The notes: generated by a model from the sequence alone, not told the origin. Positions 9,905 through 18,138 are shown, counted from the first letter of the stretch. The stretch is DNA of 64,000 bases from Hyphomicrobiales bacterium (GCA_021286855.1 JAJTBO010000020.1:1-64000), one strand, 5' to 3'. Numbers and translations: made by a program.

Positions 9905-10049
9905 ACGCCGGCGTGCGATCGATTCTTTCGATCGGGACCCGCGTCGCAGGCGCGGAATTCGGCGCGCGACGGCGGAAAATCCGGCCGCGCGGGGCGTGGC
10001 CGGAGCATCGTTCGGCGATCTTTTTTGCGGACTTCGTCCCGCTTCGGGA

Positions 10050-10721
10050 TCACGAACCGTCGGAGACGCTGGTCACCGACCACACCGAAATCGTCTGGCC
10101 GTTGACGGTGAGCAGCGGCGTGTCGCCGGAGAAGTCGACGCCGGTGACCGTGCCGGAGGCGGTGTTGGTGATGGTGACGGCGCTGCCGCTCGACGACGTG
10201 CCGGAGACCGAAATCGTGTAGGTGCCGGCCGAGGCCTTGCCGCCGGACGACGTGGTGCCGTCCCAGGTGTATGTGTTGTCGCCGGCGGAGAGCTTGGTCG
10301 TGCCGGTGTAGACCGTGTCGCCGTCGGAATTGGTGATGGTGACGGTCGCCGAGCTGGCCGACGCCGACGAGGTGAAATTCCAACTCGCGTCGTCGCTGCC
10401 GTTGAAATAGGACGTCGTGCCGTCCGCCTCGACCGTCTTGCCGATGTAGGAAACCAGATTGGTGGCGTTCTGGGTCGCGGACAGAGCCTTGATGTCCGAG
10501 AGATAAGAGTTCGTCTTGATCTGCTGTTCGACCTGCGAGTACTGCACCAACTGGCTGGTGAAGGTCGAGGTGTCGGTCGGGTTGAGCGGATCCTGGTTCT
10601 GCATCTGGGTGACCAGGAGCGTCATGAACATCTCGTAGTTCGACGACAGCGTCGCGGTGTCGCTGCTGGTCGTCGAGGACGACGAGGTCAGGGTCGGGGT
10701 GGTCAGACCGAGAATGGACAT
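10050..10721 (-). CDS. flgD: Flagellar hook capping protein FlgD, 223 aa
   Basis: Scaffold for hook assembly. The N-terminal FlgD signature FMTLLVTQMQNQDPLNPTD is near residues 32-50, followed by SQLVQYSQVEQQ, a beta-rich Ser/Thr/Gly middle (FLG_D-like Ig domain with NTYTWDGTTSSGGKASAGTY) and a C-terminal GVDFSGDTPLLTVNGQTI. Unusually rich in Ser and Thr. Starts 38 bases past fliK, so the two are probably co-transcribed. A weak hairpin (10037-10049) abuts its stop; the 200 bases between flgD and sciP show no gene. Confidence 0.93.
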   Translation of the reverse strand: MSILGLTTPTLTSSSSTTSSDTATLSSNYEMFMTLLVTQMQNQDPLNPTDTSTFTSQLVQYSQVEQQIKTNSYLSDIKALSATQNATNLVSYIGKTVEADGTTSYFNGSDDASWNFTSSASASSATVTITNSDGDTVYTGTTKLSAGDNTYTWDGTTSSGGKASAGTYTISVSGTSSSGSAVTITNTASGTVTGVDFSGDTPLLTVNGQTISVWSVTSVSDGS

Positions 10722-10759
10722 GAGCGGATCTCCGCGGGTTCACGCAGTACGAGACGAGG

Positions 10760-12982
10760 TCAAATTCTGAGGTCGAGCCCTCCGGCGCGGGCGACCCGGT
10801 AGGCGGCCGTCGCGACGTCCTGCGACACGGCGGGCGCCTCGTCGTCGATCGCTGCGACCGGCGCGGTCGACCGGCCGGACTGCGACCCGTCGTCGCCCTG
10901 CGAGCCGTTCTGGCCGTCGCCGCGCATCGAGAACTGCAGGCCGCCGCTCGACACGTCGAGGCCGGCGGAGGAGAGCGCGCGCTCCAGCGACTTCTGGTCG
11001 CGCAGCATCATGTCGAGCGTGTCGGAGCGTTCCACCACCAGGCGGGCGGCGACCGAACCGTCGCGCGCCACGTCGACGCGGACGTCGACCGAGCCGAGTT
11101 CGGCCGGATCGAGGCGGACGGTGAAGCGGCTGCCGCCCTGATGGATCCGGCGGGCGACGACATCGGCCATGCCGGCCATCGCGGAGGCCGCGACGGCCGG
11201 CGAGACGTCGGCGGTCGGTCGGGCGGCGGCGGTCGTGTCGAGGCGGGTGGTCGCGACGCTGGCGCTCGAGGTCGTGGCGAGGGTGGAGGCGTCGGCCGAC
11301 GGGTCGGCGGCGTCGGCGAGCGGCTGCGGCGCCGCTTCGGCGCGCGCGTCGGCCGGCGCCGCGGCGCGAGCGTCGGCGGAGGCGACGTCGCGGTTACTCG
11401 GCTGGGCGGCGTCCGGCGCGCGGGCGTCGAGCGAGGCGGCGGCATGCGTCGCGCCGTGTCCATGCTCGGCCGGCGCGGTCGACGTCGCGGCGGCCGCCGA
11501 CGAGGTCGTGGTGGACGACGACGTCGCGGCGGCGGCGTTCGAGGTCGTCGCGGCGGGCGTGCTCTCGGCCCCGGCGAAGACCTGCGGCGCGGATCGTGTC
11601 TGGTGGGTCGGCGTCACGCGATCGGCGACGAAGCTCTTGAGGCCGAGGTCGTCGGAGGCGGCCGTCGCATCGGAAGACGCCTTGGCGTCGGAGGCGGTCG
11701 TGGCGGCGTCCGTCGTCTTTTCGGCGGTCGAGGTCGCGGCGGTCGTCGTGGCCGCGGTGGTCGCCGCGGGAGCCGTCGGCGTCGAAGCGGCGCCGGCCGC
11801 AGCCCGCAGGACGCGCGCCGCTGCGACGGCGAGGGTGGCCGGCGAGGCGAGGCCGGCGGCGACCGAGACGGCGGCGCTCACCGCCGTGTCGGCGACCGAG
11901 GGGGTCGACGTCGCCGGACGCTGCGCGACGGGGACGCTCGGGGTCGTGGCGGTCGGCGTCGAAGACGCGCCGGTCGCCACAGCGGCGGCGGCGTCGGACG
12001 TGGTCGACGCGGCGTCGGCGTCACCGACGGTCCGGGTCGGCGTGACGGCGCTCGTCGCGCCGCGCGCGGCGGCGGAGCGGCGGTTCAGTTCCGAGGAGAT
12101 GACGGCGTCGGCGGTCGACGCGTCGAAATGCCGGCGGCCGGAGGCGGACGTGGTCTTGGTCGCCGCCGAGGCGGTCGAGGTCGCATCGGCCGCGGTCGTC
12201 GACGCGGCGGCGGCGGTCGAGGTCGAGGCAGGGGTCGCATCGCCGGAGGTCGACGTGGCGGCGGCGGCGGTCGTCGACGGCGTGGCGGCCGCCGCGGTCG
12301 TGGCGGCGGTGGTCGTCGCGGCCGCGGCGTCGCCGCCGGTGGACGGAGAGGCGGGGCCGTTCTGCGAGGCTTCGGGATGGGCGTCGATGCCGGGTCGGCT
12401 CGACGAGGTGGCGGAGGCGAGGGAGCGGGCCGCGCCGAGGGTCGCGGGGGAATCGAGCCCACCGGCGTCGGCGAAGGCGATCGTCGAGCCCTGAGCGACC
12501 AGGGCGAGAGCGCCGAGCAGATCGGCGGCGTCGGCGGTGGCCGTCTTCTTCTTGTCGGCGTCGTCGGAGGTCGTGTCGGCGGCGGCGTCTGCGTCGGAGG
12601 TCGCGTCGGTCGCGCTCGTCGTGGCGGAGGCGGCGCGCGCGGCGTCGGTCGCCGCGGCGAAGGTTTCGTCGATCGTCGAAGGCGAGGTCAGAGAGGCGGC
12701 GAGGGCGGATTTCGAAGCGGTCGTCGTGGTCTTGGCGGTCGCGGTGGTCGGGACGGCGGCGATCGCGGCGGTCTGGTTCGTGGCGGTCGACGCGGCGTTG
12801 CGGCCGAGGATCGCGGTCGGGTCGACGGCGACGGTCTTGCCGGCGGTGGGGAGGCCGGCGTCGGCCGTGAAGGCGTCGATCATCTGCGAGAAGAGACCGC
12901 CGACGCCGGGAACGGCGACGCCCGCGTTCGCGGTCGAACGCAGGGCGGTGGAAACGGAGGCGGCGGCGTCGACGGTGGGCAA
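10760..12982 (-). CDS. fliK: Flagellar hook-length control protein FliK, 740 aa
   Basis: Exported ruler that sets hook length. About 550 residues are low-complexity Ala/Thr/Ser/Asp sequence. The C-terminal hook-control domain (about 600-700) has FTVRLDPAELGSVDVRVD and LMLRDQKSLERAL-like sequence ending in GLQFSMRGDG. The start is taken at TTG 12982, which has GGAGGA 5 bases upstream; an ATG 40 codons earlier (13102) has no such site. The protein is longer than most FliK (400-600), and the repetitive Ala/Thr stretch could vary between strains. Confidence 0.85.
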   Translation of the reverse strand: MPTVDAAASVSTALRSTANAGVAVPGVGGLFSQMIDAFTADAGLPTAGKTVAVDPTAILGRNAASTATNQTAAIAAVPTTATAKTTTTASKSALAASLTSPSTIDETFAAATDAARAASATTSATDATSDADAAADTTSDDADKKKTATADAADLLGALALVAQGSTIAFADAGGLDSPATLGAARSLASATSSSRPGIDAHPEASQNGPASPSTGGDAAAATTTAATTAAAATPSTTAAAATSTSGDATPASTSTAAAASTTAADATSTASAATKTTSASGRRHFDASTADAVISSELNRRSAAARGATSAVTPTRTVGDADAASTTSDAAAAVATGASSTPTATTPSVPVAQRPATSTPSVADTAVSAAVSVAAGLASPATLAVAAARVLRAAAGAASTPTAPAATTAATTTAATSTAEKTTDAATTASDAKASSDATAASDDLGLKSFVADRVTPTHQTRSAPQVFAGAESTPAATTSNAAAATSSSTTTSSAAAATSTAPAEHGHGATHAAASLDARAPDAAQPSNRDVASADARAAAPADARAEAAPQPLADAADPSADASTLATTSSASVATTRLDTTAAARPTADVSPAVAASAMAGMADVVARRIHQGGSRFTVRLDPAELGSVDVRVDVARDGSVAARLVVERSDTLDMMLRDQKSLERALSSAGLDVSSGGLQFSMRGDGQNGSQGDDGSQSGRSTAPVAAIDDEAPAVSQDVATAAYRVARAGGLDLRI

Positions 12983-13341
12983 AGTCTTCCTCCCGCATGG
13001 GGCGACGAGATACGATCCGATCTCCCACTGCAAAGCCGAGGCCAGATCTCGACGAGCCCCGAGGATGATCGGAGGCGTGCTCGAAAAAGCGATCAAATCC
13101 AATGAAATGATGCGTCATTTCGGGCGGCGGCGGCGTGCGCGGGAAAGGGCCGGCGGCTGTGGCGCGGCGGCAATCTCTGCCGGGGCGGCAGCGGCTGCCC
13201 GACGAACGGGTTTCGCGGGCGCGAGGCCTCCGCTATAGTTCGACGCCGAGAGCGAGGTCGGCTCCCTCGGCGTGGGCGGGGCCCGCCCGTTCGGGGCGCT
13301 CCGCCGGCTTCGCCGGCCGACGAGGCGAGGTGCGCGCGTCC
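12983..13341. promoter_or_regulatory. Divergent region between fliK and mnmA with an inverted repeat
   Basis: No gene is supported in these 359 bases. An inverted repeat GAAATGA-N4-TCATTTC lies at 13104-13121, in the only locally AT-richer part, and could be an operator or promoter element for fliK or mnmA. No CtrA box like those of the other flagellar promoters is visible. Confidence 0.35.
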
Positions 13342-14529
13342 ATGACCAATTCCCTGGATCTTCCCGGTCGTCCCGAGAAGACGCGGGTCGTCGTCGCCAT
13401 GTCGGGCGGCGTCGACAGCTCCGTCGTGGCGGCGCTGCTGAAGAGCGAGGGCTACGACGTCGTCGGAGTGACGCTGCAGCTCTACGATCACGGCGAGGCG
13501 ACGCACCGGCCGGGTTCGTGCTGCGCGGGGCAGGACATCCTCGACGCGCGTCGGGTCGCCGAGACGATCGGCATTCCCCACTATGTGCTCGACTACGAAG
13601 ACCGGTTCCGCGAGGCGGTGATCGATCGCTTCGCCGAGAGCTATCTGGCCGGCGAGACGCCGGTGCCCTGCGTCTCCTGCAACCAGACGGTCAAGTTCCA
13701 CGATCTGCTCGACACGGCGCGCTCGCTCGGGGCGCAGGCGTTGGCGACCGGGCACTATGTGACGACGCGGCCGCTCGCCTCCGGACGGCGTGGCCTCTTT
13801 CGGCCGGCCGACCTCGATCGCGACCAGAGCTACTTCCTCTTCGCCACCACCCAGGAGCAGCTCGACTTCCTGCGCTTTCCGCTCGGCAGCCTGCCGAAGA
13901 GCGAGACGCGCGAGATCGCGCGGCGGCTCGGCCTGCCGGTGTCGGAGAAGCAGGACAGTCAGGACATCTGTTTCGTTCCCTCGGGGCGCTACGCCGAGGT
14001 GATCGAGCGGCTGAAGCCGAACGCGGTCGAGCCGGGCGAGATCGTCCACGTCGACGGCCGCGTGCTCGGAACCCACGACGGGATCATCCGCTTCACCGTC
14101 GGTCAGCGGCGCGGCATCGGGGTGTCGATCGGCGAGCCGCTCTACGTGGTTCGGCTCGACGCCGACCGGCGGCGAGTGGTGGTCGGTCCGCGCGAGGCGT
14201 TGATGACACGCAGGCTTCATCTTCGTGACGTCAATTGGCTCGGCGACGAACCGGTCGAATCGCTTTCGGGCGAGCCGATGGAGGTCTGGGCGCGGGTGCG
14301 ATCGACGCGCGCGCCGCAACCGGCTCTCCTCGGGCTCGAAGGCGGCCACGTGGTGGTGGAGCTGATGGAAGGCGAGCACGGCGTCGCGCCGGGTCAGGCG
14401 GCGGTCTTCTACGACGCGCCCGACGGCGGCGCGCGCGTGCTCGGCGGCGGCACCATCGCCGGGGTCGAACGGTCGTCGGACGAGAGCGTCGCGCGTTCCG
14501 CGACGAGCGCGGCCTCGGCCGCTCGGTGA
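13342..14529 (+). CDS. mnmA: tRNA-specific 2-thiouridylase MnmA, 395 aa
   Basis: Uses ATP and a sulfur carrier to thiolate uridine 34 of tRNAs for Lys, Glu and Gln. The PP-loop SGGVDSSV is near residue 20; the first catalytic Cys is in [11 protein letters not shown], the second in [10 protein letters not shown]; the C-terminal beta domain has [20 protein letters not shown]. The ATG at 13342 gives the normal length; upstream in-frame starts encode Arg/Pro-rich sequence. The last eight codons lie in a 25-bp sequence that is repeated just downstream. Confidence 0.95.
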   Translation: MTNSLDLPGRPEKTRVVVAMSGGVDSSVVAALLKSEGYDVVGVTLQLYDHGEATHRPGSCCAGQDILDARRVAETIGIPHYVLDYEDRFREAVIDRFAESYLAGETPVPCVSCNQTVKFHDLLDTARSLGAQALATGHYVTTRPLASGRRGLFRPADLDRDQSYFLFATTQEQLDFLRFPLGSLPKSETREIARRLGLPVSEKQDSQDICFVPSGRYAEVIERLKPNAVEPGEIVHVDGRVLGTHDGIIRFTVGQRRGIGVSIGEPLYVVRLDADRRRVVVGPREALMTRRLHLRDVNWLGDEPVESLSGEPMEVWARVRSTRAPQPALLGLEGGHVVVELMEGEHGVAPGQAAVFYDAPDGGARVLGGGTIAGVERSSDESVARSATSAASAAR

Positions 14530-14585
14530 TGTCGGGGCGGCCTCGGCCGCTCGGGGAATTGAGCGCGGCCTCGGCCGCTCGGTGA
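14505..14585 (+). repeat. Three-copy short repeat at the 3' end of mnmA
   Basis: An 18-base core GCGGCCTCGGCCGCTCGG occurs at 14509-14526, 14537-14554 and 14565-14582. Copies 1 and 3 are identical over 25 bases, including TGA. Copy 1 encodes the last residues of MnmA (SAASAAR, stop). Each copy can fold into a GC-rich hairpin. It looks like local slippage duplication of the gene's end and may also slow transcription. Confidence 0.8.
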
Positions 14586-14598
14586 AGGCAATCGGCGA

Positions 14599-15309
14599 AT
14601 GTTCGAGGATCGAATGAAGATCGAAGGGTCGAGCGCGGCGGAGATCCGCGACGAGCGCGTGCTCTCGGGCGCGTCGGCGGAAGAGGCGCGGCTCGACGAA
14701 AAGGCGGTGCTGGCCGCCTATTCGCGTTGGGCGCCGGTCTACGACTGGGTGTTCGGCAAGGTCTTCGAGGCCGGCCGTCGGCGGGCGGTCGAGGTGATCA
14801 ACGCGCGTGAGGGCCGGCTGCTCGAGGTCGGCGTCGGCACCGGCCTGACGCTGCCGCGCTACAAGTCGCATCTCAAGGTGACCGGCGTCGATCTGTCGCC
14901 GGACATGCTGGCGGTGGCGCGCCGTCGCGTCGAAGACGGCCGGATCGAGACGGTCGAGGCGCTGCACGAGATGGACGCGACCCGGCTCGCCTTCGAGGAC
15001 TCGTCGTTCGACACGGTGGCGGTGATGTACACGATCACCGTGGTGCCGCATCCCGGCGAAGTGCTGGCCGAAGTGGCGCGCGTGTTGAAACCGGGCGGCG
15101 AGGCGATCTTCGTCTCGCACTTCGCCTCGGACGGCGGGCTCTACGGCTTCGTCGAGAAGCTCTTGACGCCCTTCACCAAGAAGCTCGGTTGGCGGCCGGA
15201 CTTCCCCGTCTCGCGGATCCTCGGGCGGCACGACCTGGAGCACGTCGAGACGCGCCGGCTCGGCATCTTGAACCTGTTCGCGGTGGTGCGGCTGCGCAAG
15301 GTCGGCTGA
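14599..15309 (+). CDS. pmtA: Phosphatidylethanolamine N-methyltransferase (PmtA type), 236 aa
   Basis: Class I SAM-dependent methyltransferase of the type that converts phosphatidylethanolamine stepwise to phosphatidylcholine in rhizobia and relatives. SAM motif LEVGVGTGLTLPRY near residue 75, then GVDLSPDMLAVARRR, MDATRLAFEDSSFDTV and LKPGGEAIFVSHF. YSRWAPVYDWVFGKVFEAGRRRAVE before the SAM motif is typical of the PmtA group. UbiE-like methyltransferases are the main alternative. Monocistronic-looking; the tRNA promoter follows. Confidence 0.82.
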   Translation: MFEDRMKIEGSSAAEIRDERVLSGASAEEARLDEKAVLAAYSRWAPVYDWVFGKVFEAGRRRAVEVINAREGRLLEVGVGTGLTLPRYKSHLKVTGVDLSPDMLAVARRRVEDGRIETVEALHEMDATRLAFEDSSFDTVAVMYTITVVPHPGEVLAEVARVLKPGGEAIFVSHFASDGGLYGFVEKLLTPFTKKLGWRPDFPVSRILGRHDLEHVETRRLGILNLFAVVRLRKVG

Positions 15310-15437
15310 GCCGCCTTCGCCCGTTTCGCCGAATTTTCGACGGGGGCTCCGATCGCGGATCGGGGCCCTCTTCGCGTCTGCGGGCAGGGGCGGAGGTTTC
15401 GTCCACAAGCGGAGCGTTCGTCTGCCATTTCGTCGGC

Positions 15438-15466
15438 TTGACAGGGGGGGCGGCGGAAACTAGATA
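15438..15466 (+). promoter_or_regulatory. Sigma-70-type promoter of the tRNA-Met gene
   Basis: TTGACA (15438-15443), a 17-base spacer containing seven G, and TAGATA (15461-15466). The predicted start near 15473 is about 5 bases before the tRNA, and the stretch between is GC-rich (AGCCCCC), as in stringently controlled stable-RNA promoters. Confidence 0.8.
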
Positions 15467-15477
15467 AGCCCCCGGTC

Positions 15478-15554
15478 GGCTGGGTAGCTCAGATGGTTAG
15501 AGCGGAGGATTCATAACCCTCAGGTCGGCGGTTCGATCCCGCCCCCCGCCACCA
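15478..15554 (+). tRNA. tRNA-Met (anticodon CAT), element integration site
   Basis: Cloverleaf with acceptor GGCTGGG/CCCCGCC, D-stem GCTC/GAGC, anticodon loop TTCATAA, variable loop AGGTC, T-arm GGCGG-TTCGATC-CCGCC and encoded CCA. It is not an initiator: it lacks three G-C pairs at the base of the anticodon loop. An isoleucine tRNA with modified CAT is not excluded. Two pairs are mismatched: 4-69 (T-C) and 31-39 (A-C). In both, the 3' partner lies inside the 49-bp repeat that bounds the mobile element. Confidence 0.9.
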
Positions 15555-15558
15555 AAAA
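15510..15558 (+). repeat. attL: left 49-bp direct repeat (tRNA anticodon loop to CCA plus AAAA)
   Basis: Identical to 26673-26721. Begins at the first base of the anticodon loop and ends four A after CCA, so the tRNA is restored on this side. Weaker similarity continues another 55 bases through a hairpin on both sides. Confidence 0.95.
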
Positions 15559-15583
15559 ATTCCTTTCGGATCATATGGTTATG

Positions 15584-15614
15584 AAATCGCTCGTCGGCAT
15601 CGGCGGGCGATTTT
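15584..15614 (+). terminator. Element-borne terminator after the tRNA gene
   Basis: Stem AAATCGCTCG / CGGGCGATTT with one G-T pair, then TTTT. It lies inside the element, 30 bases past the tRNA CCA. A similar but not identical hairpin follows attR at 26748-26776, which would be the chromosome's original tRNA terminator. Confidence 0.75.
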
Positions 15615-15616
15615 CG

Positions 15617-15644
15617 GTCTCGGTCAACACCGGGTCAACACCGA
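15617..15644 (+). repeat. Left arm-type repeat (probable integrase or excisionase binding site)
   Basis: A 28-base sequence containing two tandem copies of GGTCAACACC with an 11-base period, identical to 26518-26545 and in the same orientation. One copy lies just inside each end of the element, as expected for arm sites of a tyrosine integrase. Confidence 0.75.
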
Positions 15645-16051
15645 AGCCGGCGTTCCGCACCCGTGCGGCCGTCCGCGTGCGTGGCGAATTCCGCTCGAAT
15701 GTCGTCGGCCGCCCCTGATCGGAGGGGAGAGACCGGCAGGGAAAGGGGTGGTGGAGCGTGTCGGCTTTTTCGAAGCTGCCCTGTGTGTGAGACGACACCC
15801 CCCAGGGTGGGAGGTCGGTTCGAGATTTTGAAAGCGCGGCCGGACCGCCCTTCGTCAGGGCCGGAAAGGGGGGGGAGGGGGCGAGCAATTCGAGGTCGCA
15901 TCACCAAAGAAGCTGCGGGACGGCGGGAGAGAGCGGCAAGCCATTAAACCTTCGTTGTATAGGCCGCCCCCCATTCGAGCCTGCGCCATATCCGTATTCG
16001 ATACAAAGAGATAACAGCTAGCGGTATTTCTAGACTCGTGACACAACTAAG
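15645..16051. other. Unassigned stretch at the left end of the element
   Basis: About 400 bases with no gene I can support. It includes a G-rich run (15864-15882, eight G then A then five G) and a strand-biased purine-rich tract, and then GC content falls sharply from about 15950 towards the NdpA gene. It may hold the promoter of the two-gene cargo and, if the element is a phage satellite, a packaging site; neither can be shown from sequence. Confidence 0.4.
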
Positions 16052-17146
16052 ATGTTGAGCAATGGAGACCTCACGACCATGCTGTTTGAGAACCTTAGTG
16101 TCGGCCGCCTCGTGGTGCATGAGGTTTTCCAGCGTGCCACTGATAGGTCTATTCGACCTCCCGCTTTCGCAGATGCGATTGAAAACCTGAGCGCCGAAGC
16201 ACTGGGCGCCTTCCGTCTTCGCATGACCGACGCGCTGTCCGGTCAAACGCAGAGCCTACAAATGCAAATTCTGCAGTATGGCGCAGGTAGTTTGTTGGAG
16301 TTGTCGGAGAGTCTTATTAATACATCTGATGCTGATTTCATAACAGGGTCTAAGGAAATTGCGAACAAACTCGCGAATGCACAATTAGCTCGCAATATTC
16401 CAGGTGGCATTCTGATTGTGTTCGATGGGCGTGTGGGAGTGCCTGCTATTCCGTTTGTCGGAATAATTAAAGCTGAAACTCAGGCTGGTTTTAGAAGATC
16501 GAGAGATGGGTCGAGGGCTGTGGTCGAATTCTTGCAGAATATATTTTTGACGCCGGCCACTAGATTGTACAAAATTGGTATGATGTTGTTTGATGATGTA
16601 TCAAAATCTATGCCAGATGGACGTCGTATCTTCGTTTTTGATAGTAATATTTCTCTAAGTAACCGAGAGGCTGCTGCTGCTTATTTCTATGATGGATTCT
16701 TGGGGTGTGGGCTGCCAAGTGATGGCCCATATGAAACGGCTAAGTTCTTTGATCTTACCAAAGAATACATCCGCAAATCGGGCCTGAGTGCCGAAGAAAA
16801 GCGTGATGCGGTCGATAGTCTGTATGTATTTGTGAAAAATGAGCAAGAGCCAACGTTTACTGCCGATCAATTCGGATGCCGTTATTTGCCGTCCGAATTG
16901 CAGGACCCGTACGCGGCCTTTCTTGAAACTAAGAAATTTACCCCTAATGCTGTGATTCGAGATACCTCTCAGATGGGCAACCGGCTGCGGCGTCGGCGTC
17001 TAAAATTCGGGGGCGACATTGAACTTTCAGCCTCCCCTGAAGCACTTAAGGATAAGGTAAGAATTGAGGCGATTCCGGCGGAAGACGGCCAAGAGGACAG
17101 GTGGACCCGTATTACAATCCGCGAGCGATTGACCGGGGAGCAATGA
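16052..17146 (+). CDS. NdpA/YejK-family nucleoid-associated protein (NA37), cargo gene, 364 aa
   Basis: Resembles the NdpA (37-kDa nucleoid-associated) family: N-terminal VGRLVVHEVFQR, SLLELSESLI, a central GGILIVFDGRV and PFVGIIKAE block, a DVSKSMPDGRRIFVFDSN-type segment with AAAAYFYDGFLGCGLP, and C-terminal TSQMGNRLRRRRLKFGGDIELSASPEALKDKVRIE. E. coli YejK (335 aa) associates with the nucleoid and type II topoisomerases; the role of mobile copies is not settled. GC content is far below that of the flanking genes, a sign of transfer. The ATG at 16052 is used; the ATG at 16079 with GGAG upstream is an alternative. Its stop overlaps the next gene's start (ATGA). Confidence 0.75.
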   Translation: MLSNGDLTTMLFENLSVGRLVVHEVFQRATDRSIRPPAFADAIENLSAEALGAFRLRMTDALSGQTQSLQMQILQYGAGSLLELSESLINTSDADFITGSKEIANKLANAQLARNIPGGILIVFDGRVGVPAIPFVGIIKAETQAGFRRSRDGSRAVVEFLQNIFLTPATRLYKIGMMLFDDVSKSMPDGRRIFVFDSNISLSNREAAAAYFYDGFLGCGLPSDGPYETAKFFDLTKEYIRKSGLSAEEKRDAVDSLYVFVKNEQEPTFTADQFGCRYLPSELQDPYAAFLETKKFTPNAVIRDTSQMGNRLRRRRLKFGGDIELSASPEALKDKVRIEAIPAEDGQEDRWTRITIRERLTGEQ

Positions 17147-18138
17147 GAGATCGCGAAACAGAACTGTTAGAGCTTTGGCGCAAGGAGCGCCCCATGTACG
17201 AAGCATGGGGTGCTTTTGTGTCCGAGACACTCACGGCTGCTGTTGGGCGACAAATTCATCCGGCATCCGTTGATCTCTTCTTTCGTATTCCTCTGAAATA
17301 CCGCTGCAAGGAAGAGCCATCGTTACTCGCGAAGGCATTTCATCGCAATAAGCCCTATGCTGATCCTTATTCTGAGATCGAAGATAAGGTTGGACTCCGA
17401 ATTGTTGTTCTATTTTCCGAGGAGATTCGGATAGTAGAGCGCGCAATACAGGGGTGTGAATATTGGAATTCATCGAAGGCTCGGGATTTCGAGGATGAAC
17501 GAGCGGCGAAGCCGTTCGAATTCGACTATCAGTCTCTCCATTACATAGTTCGCGCAAAATCTGCGGTGGGATATAATGGAGTTGATATTGCAGTAGGCAC
17601 GCCATGCGAGATACAGGTTCGCACTATACTTCAGCATGCGTACAGCGAGTTGACCCACGATACGATTTACAAGCCTAGCATTCAAGCTGAGCCGGACGTG
17701 AAGCGAGCAGCCGCCAAGAGTATGGCGCTGATCGAGGCAACAGACGACTATTTCTCCCAGGTCCGTCAGAAATTGGAACTTGCCCAAGCCCCTAGCAAGC
17801 AAATTGCCGGAACCTTGGAGCGAGAGTACCGGGCCTTCACTGGCTTGAATCCCGAATCCTCACCGCTCAACACGCTGCTTGTGGATCATTTTCGCCAGTG
17901 GGCTAAGGAAGGGTTTGAGGTTGATCTAGCCACCTTTCTGCGGGAGAAGCCCTTTCTTGCCGATCGTATTCGGGAGCGTGCCTCGGAATTGCTGTATCGC
18001 CAGCCTGCGGTCCTCTTGGTGTATTGGGCGATCAAGCACGCCCCGCATCAGGCGCCGCGAAACGGACCTCTGACGAATGAAGAACTTGCGCCCTTTTACA
18101 GCGATCTAGGTAAGAGGCTGCCGGACGCCAGCGCTTGA
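17143..18138 (+). CDS. RelA/SpoT synthetase-domain protein coupled to the NdpA-like gene, 331 aa
   Basis: Small single-domain alarmone-synthetase homologue with a C-terminal extension. Synthetase motifs are intact: R54-C-K56 with SLLAKAFHR after it (ATP side), D81-K-V-G84-L-R86, Y129-Q-S-L-H133, catalytic E156 in CEIQVRT, then H165, H172 and YK at 176-177. No HD hydrolase, TGS or ACT domain is present. Residues 215-331 are a helical tail of unknown role. Relatives include housekeeping small synthetases and toxSAS toxins that make (p)ppApp or pyrophosphorylate tRNA ends. Start 17143 is chosen for the ATGA overlap and GGGGAG just before it. Low GC like its partner. Confidence 0.85.
   Translation: MRDRETELLELWRKERPMYEAWGAFVSETLTAAVGRQIHPASVDLFFRIPLKYRCKEEPSLLAKAFHRNKPYADPYSEIEDKVGLRIVVLFSEEIRIVERAIQGCEYWNSSKARDFEDERAAKPFEFDYQSLHYIVRAKSAVGYNGVDIAVGTPCEIQVRTILQHAYSELTHDTIYKPSIQAEPDVKRAAAKSMALIEATDDYFSQVRQKLELAQAPSKQIAGTLEREYRAFTGLNPESSPLNTLLVDHFRQWAKEGFEVDLATFLREKPFLADRIRERASELLYRQPAVLLVYWAIKHAPHQAPRNGPLTNEELAPFYSDLGKRLPDASA

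Noticed and set aside
11141-13105. Long plus-strand open frame opposite fliK
   Set aside because: Translates to Gly/Arg-rich low-complexity sequence, a side effect of the GC-rich Ala/Thr codons of fliK on the other strand.
15571-15907. Coding sequence on the minus strand at the left end of the element
   Set aside because: Possible 90-105 residue frames are Pro/Arg-rich, cross the arm repeat and terminator, lack a ribosome site and show no family sequence.
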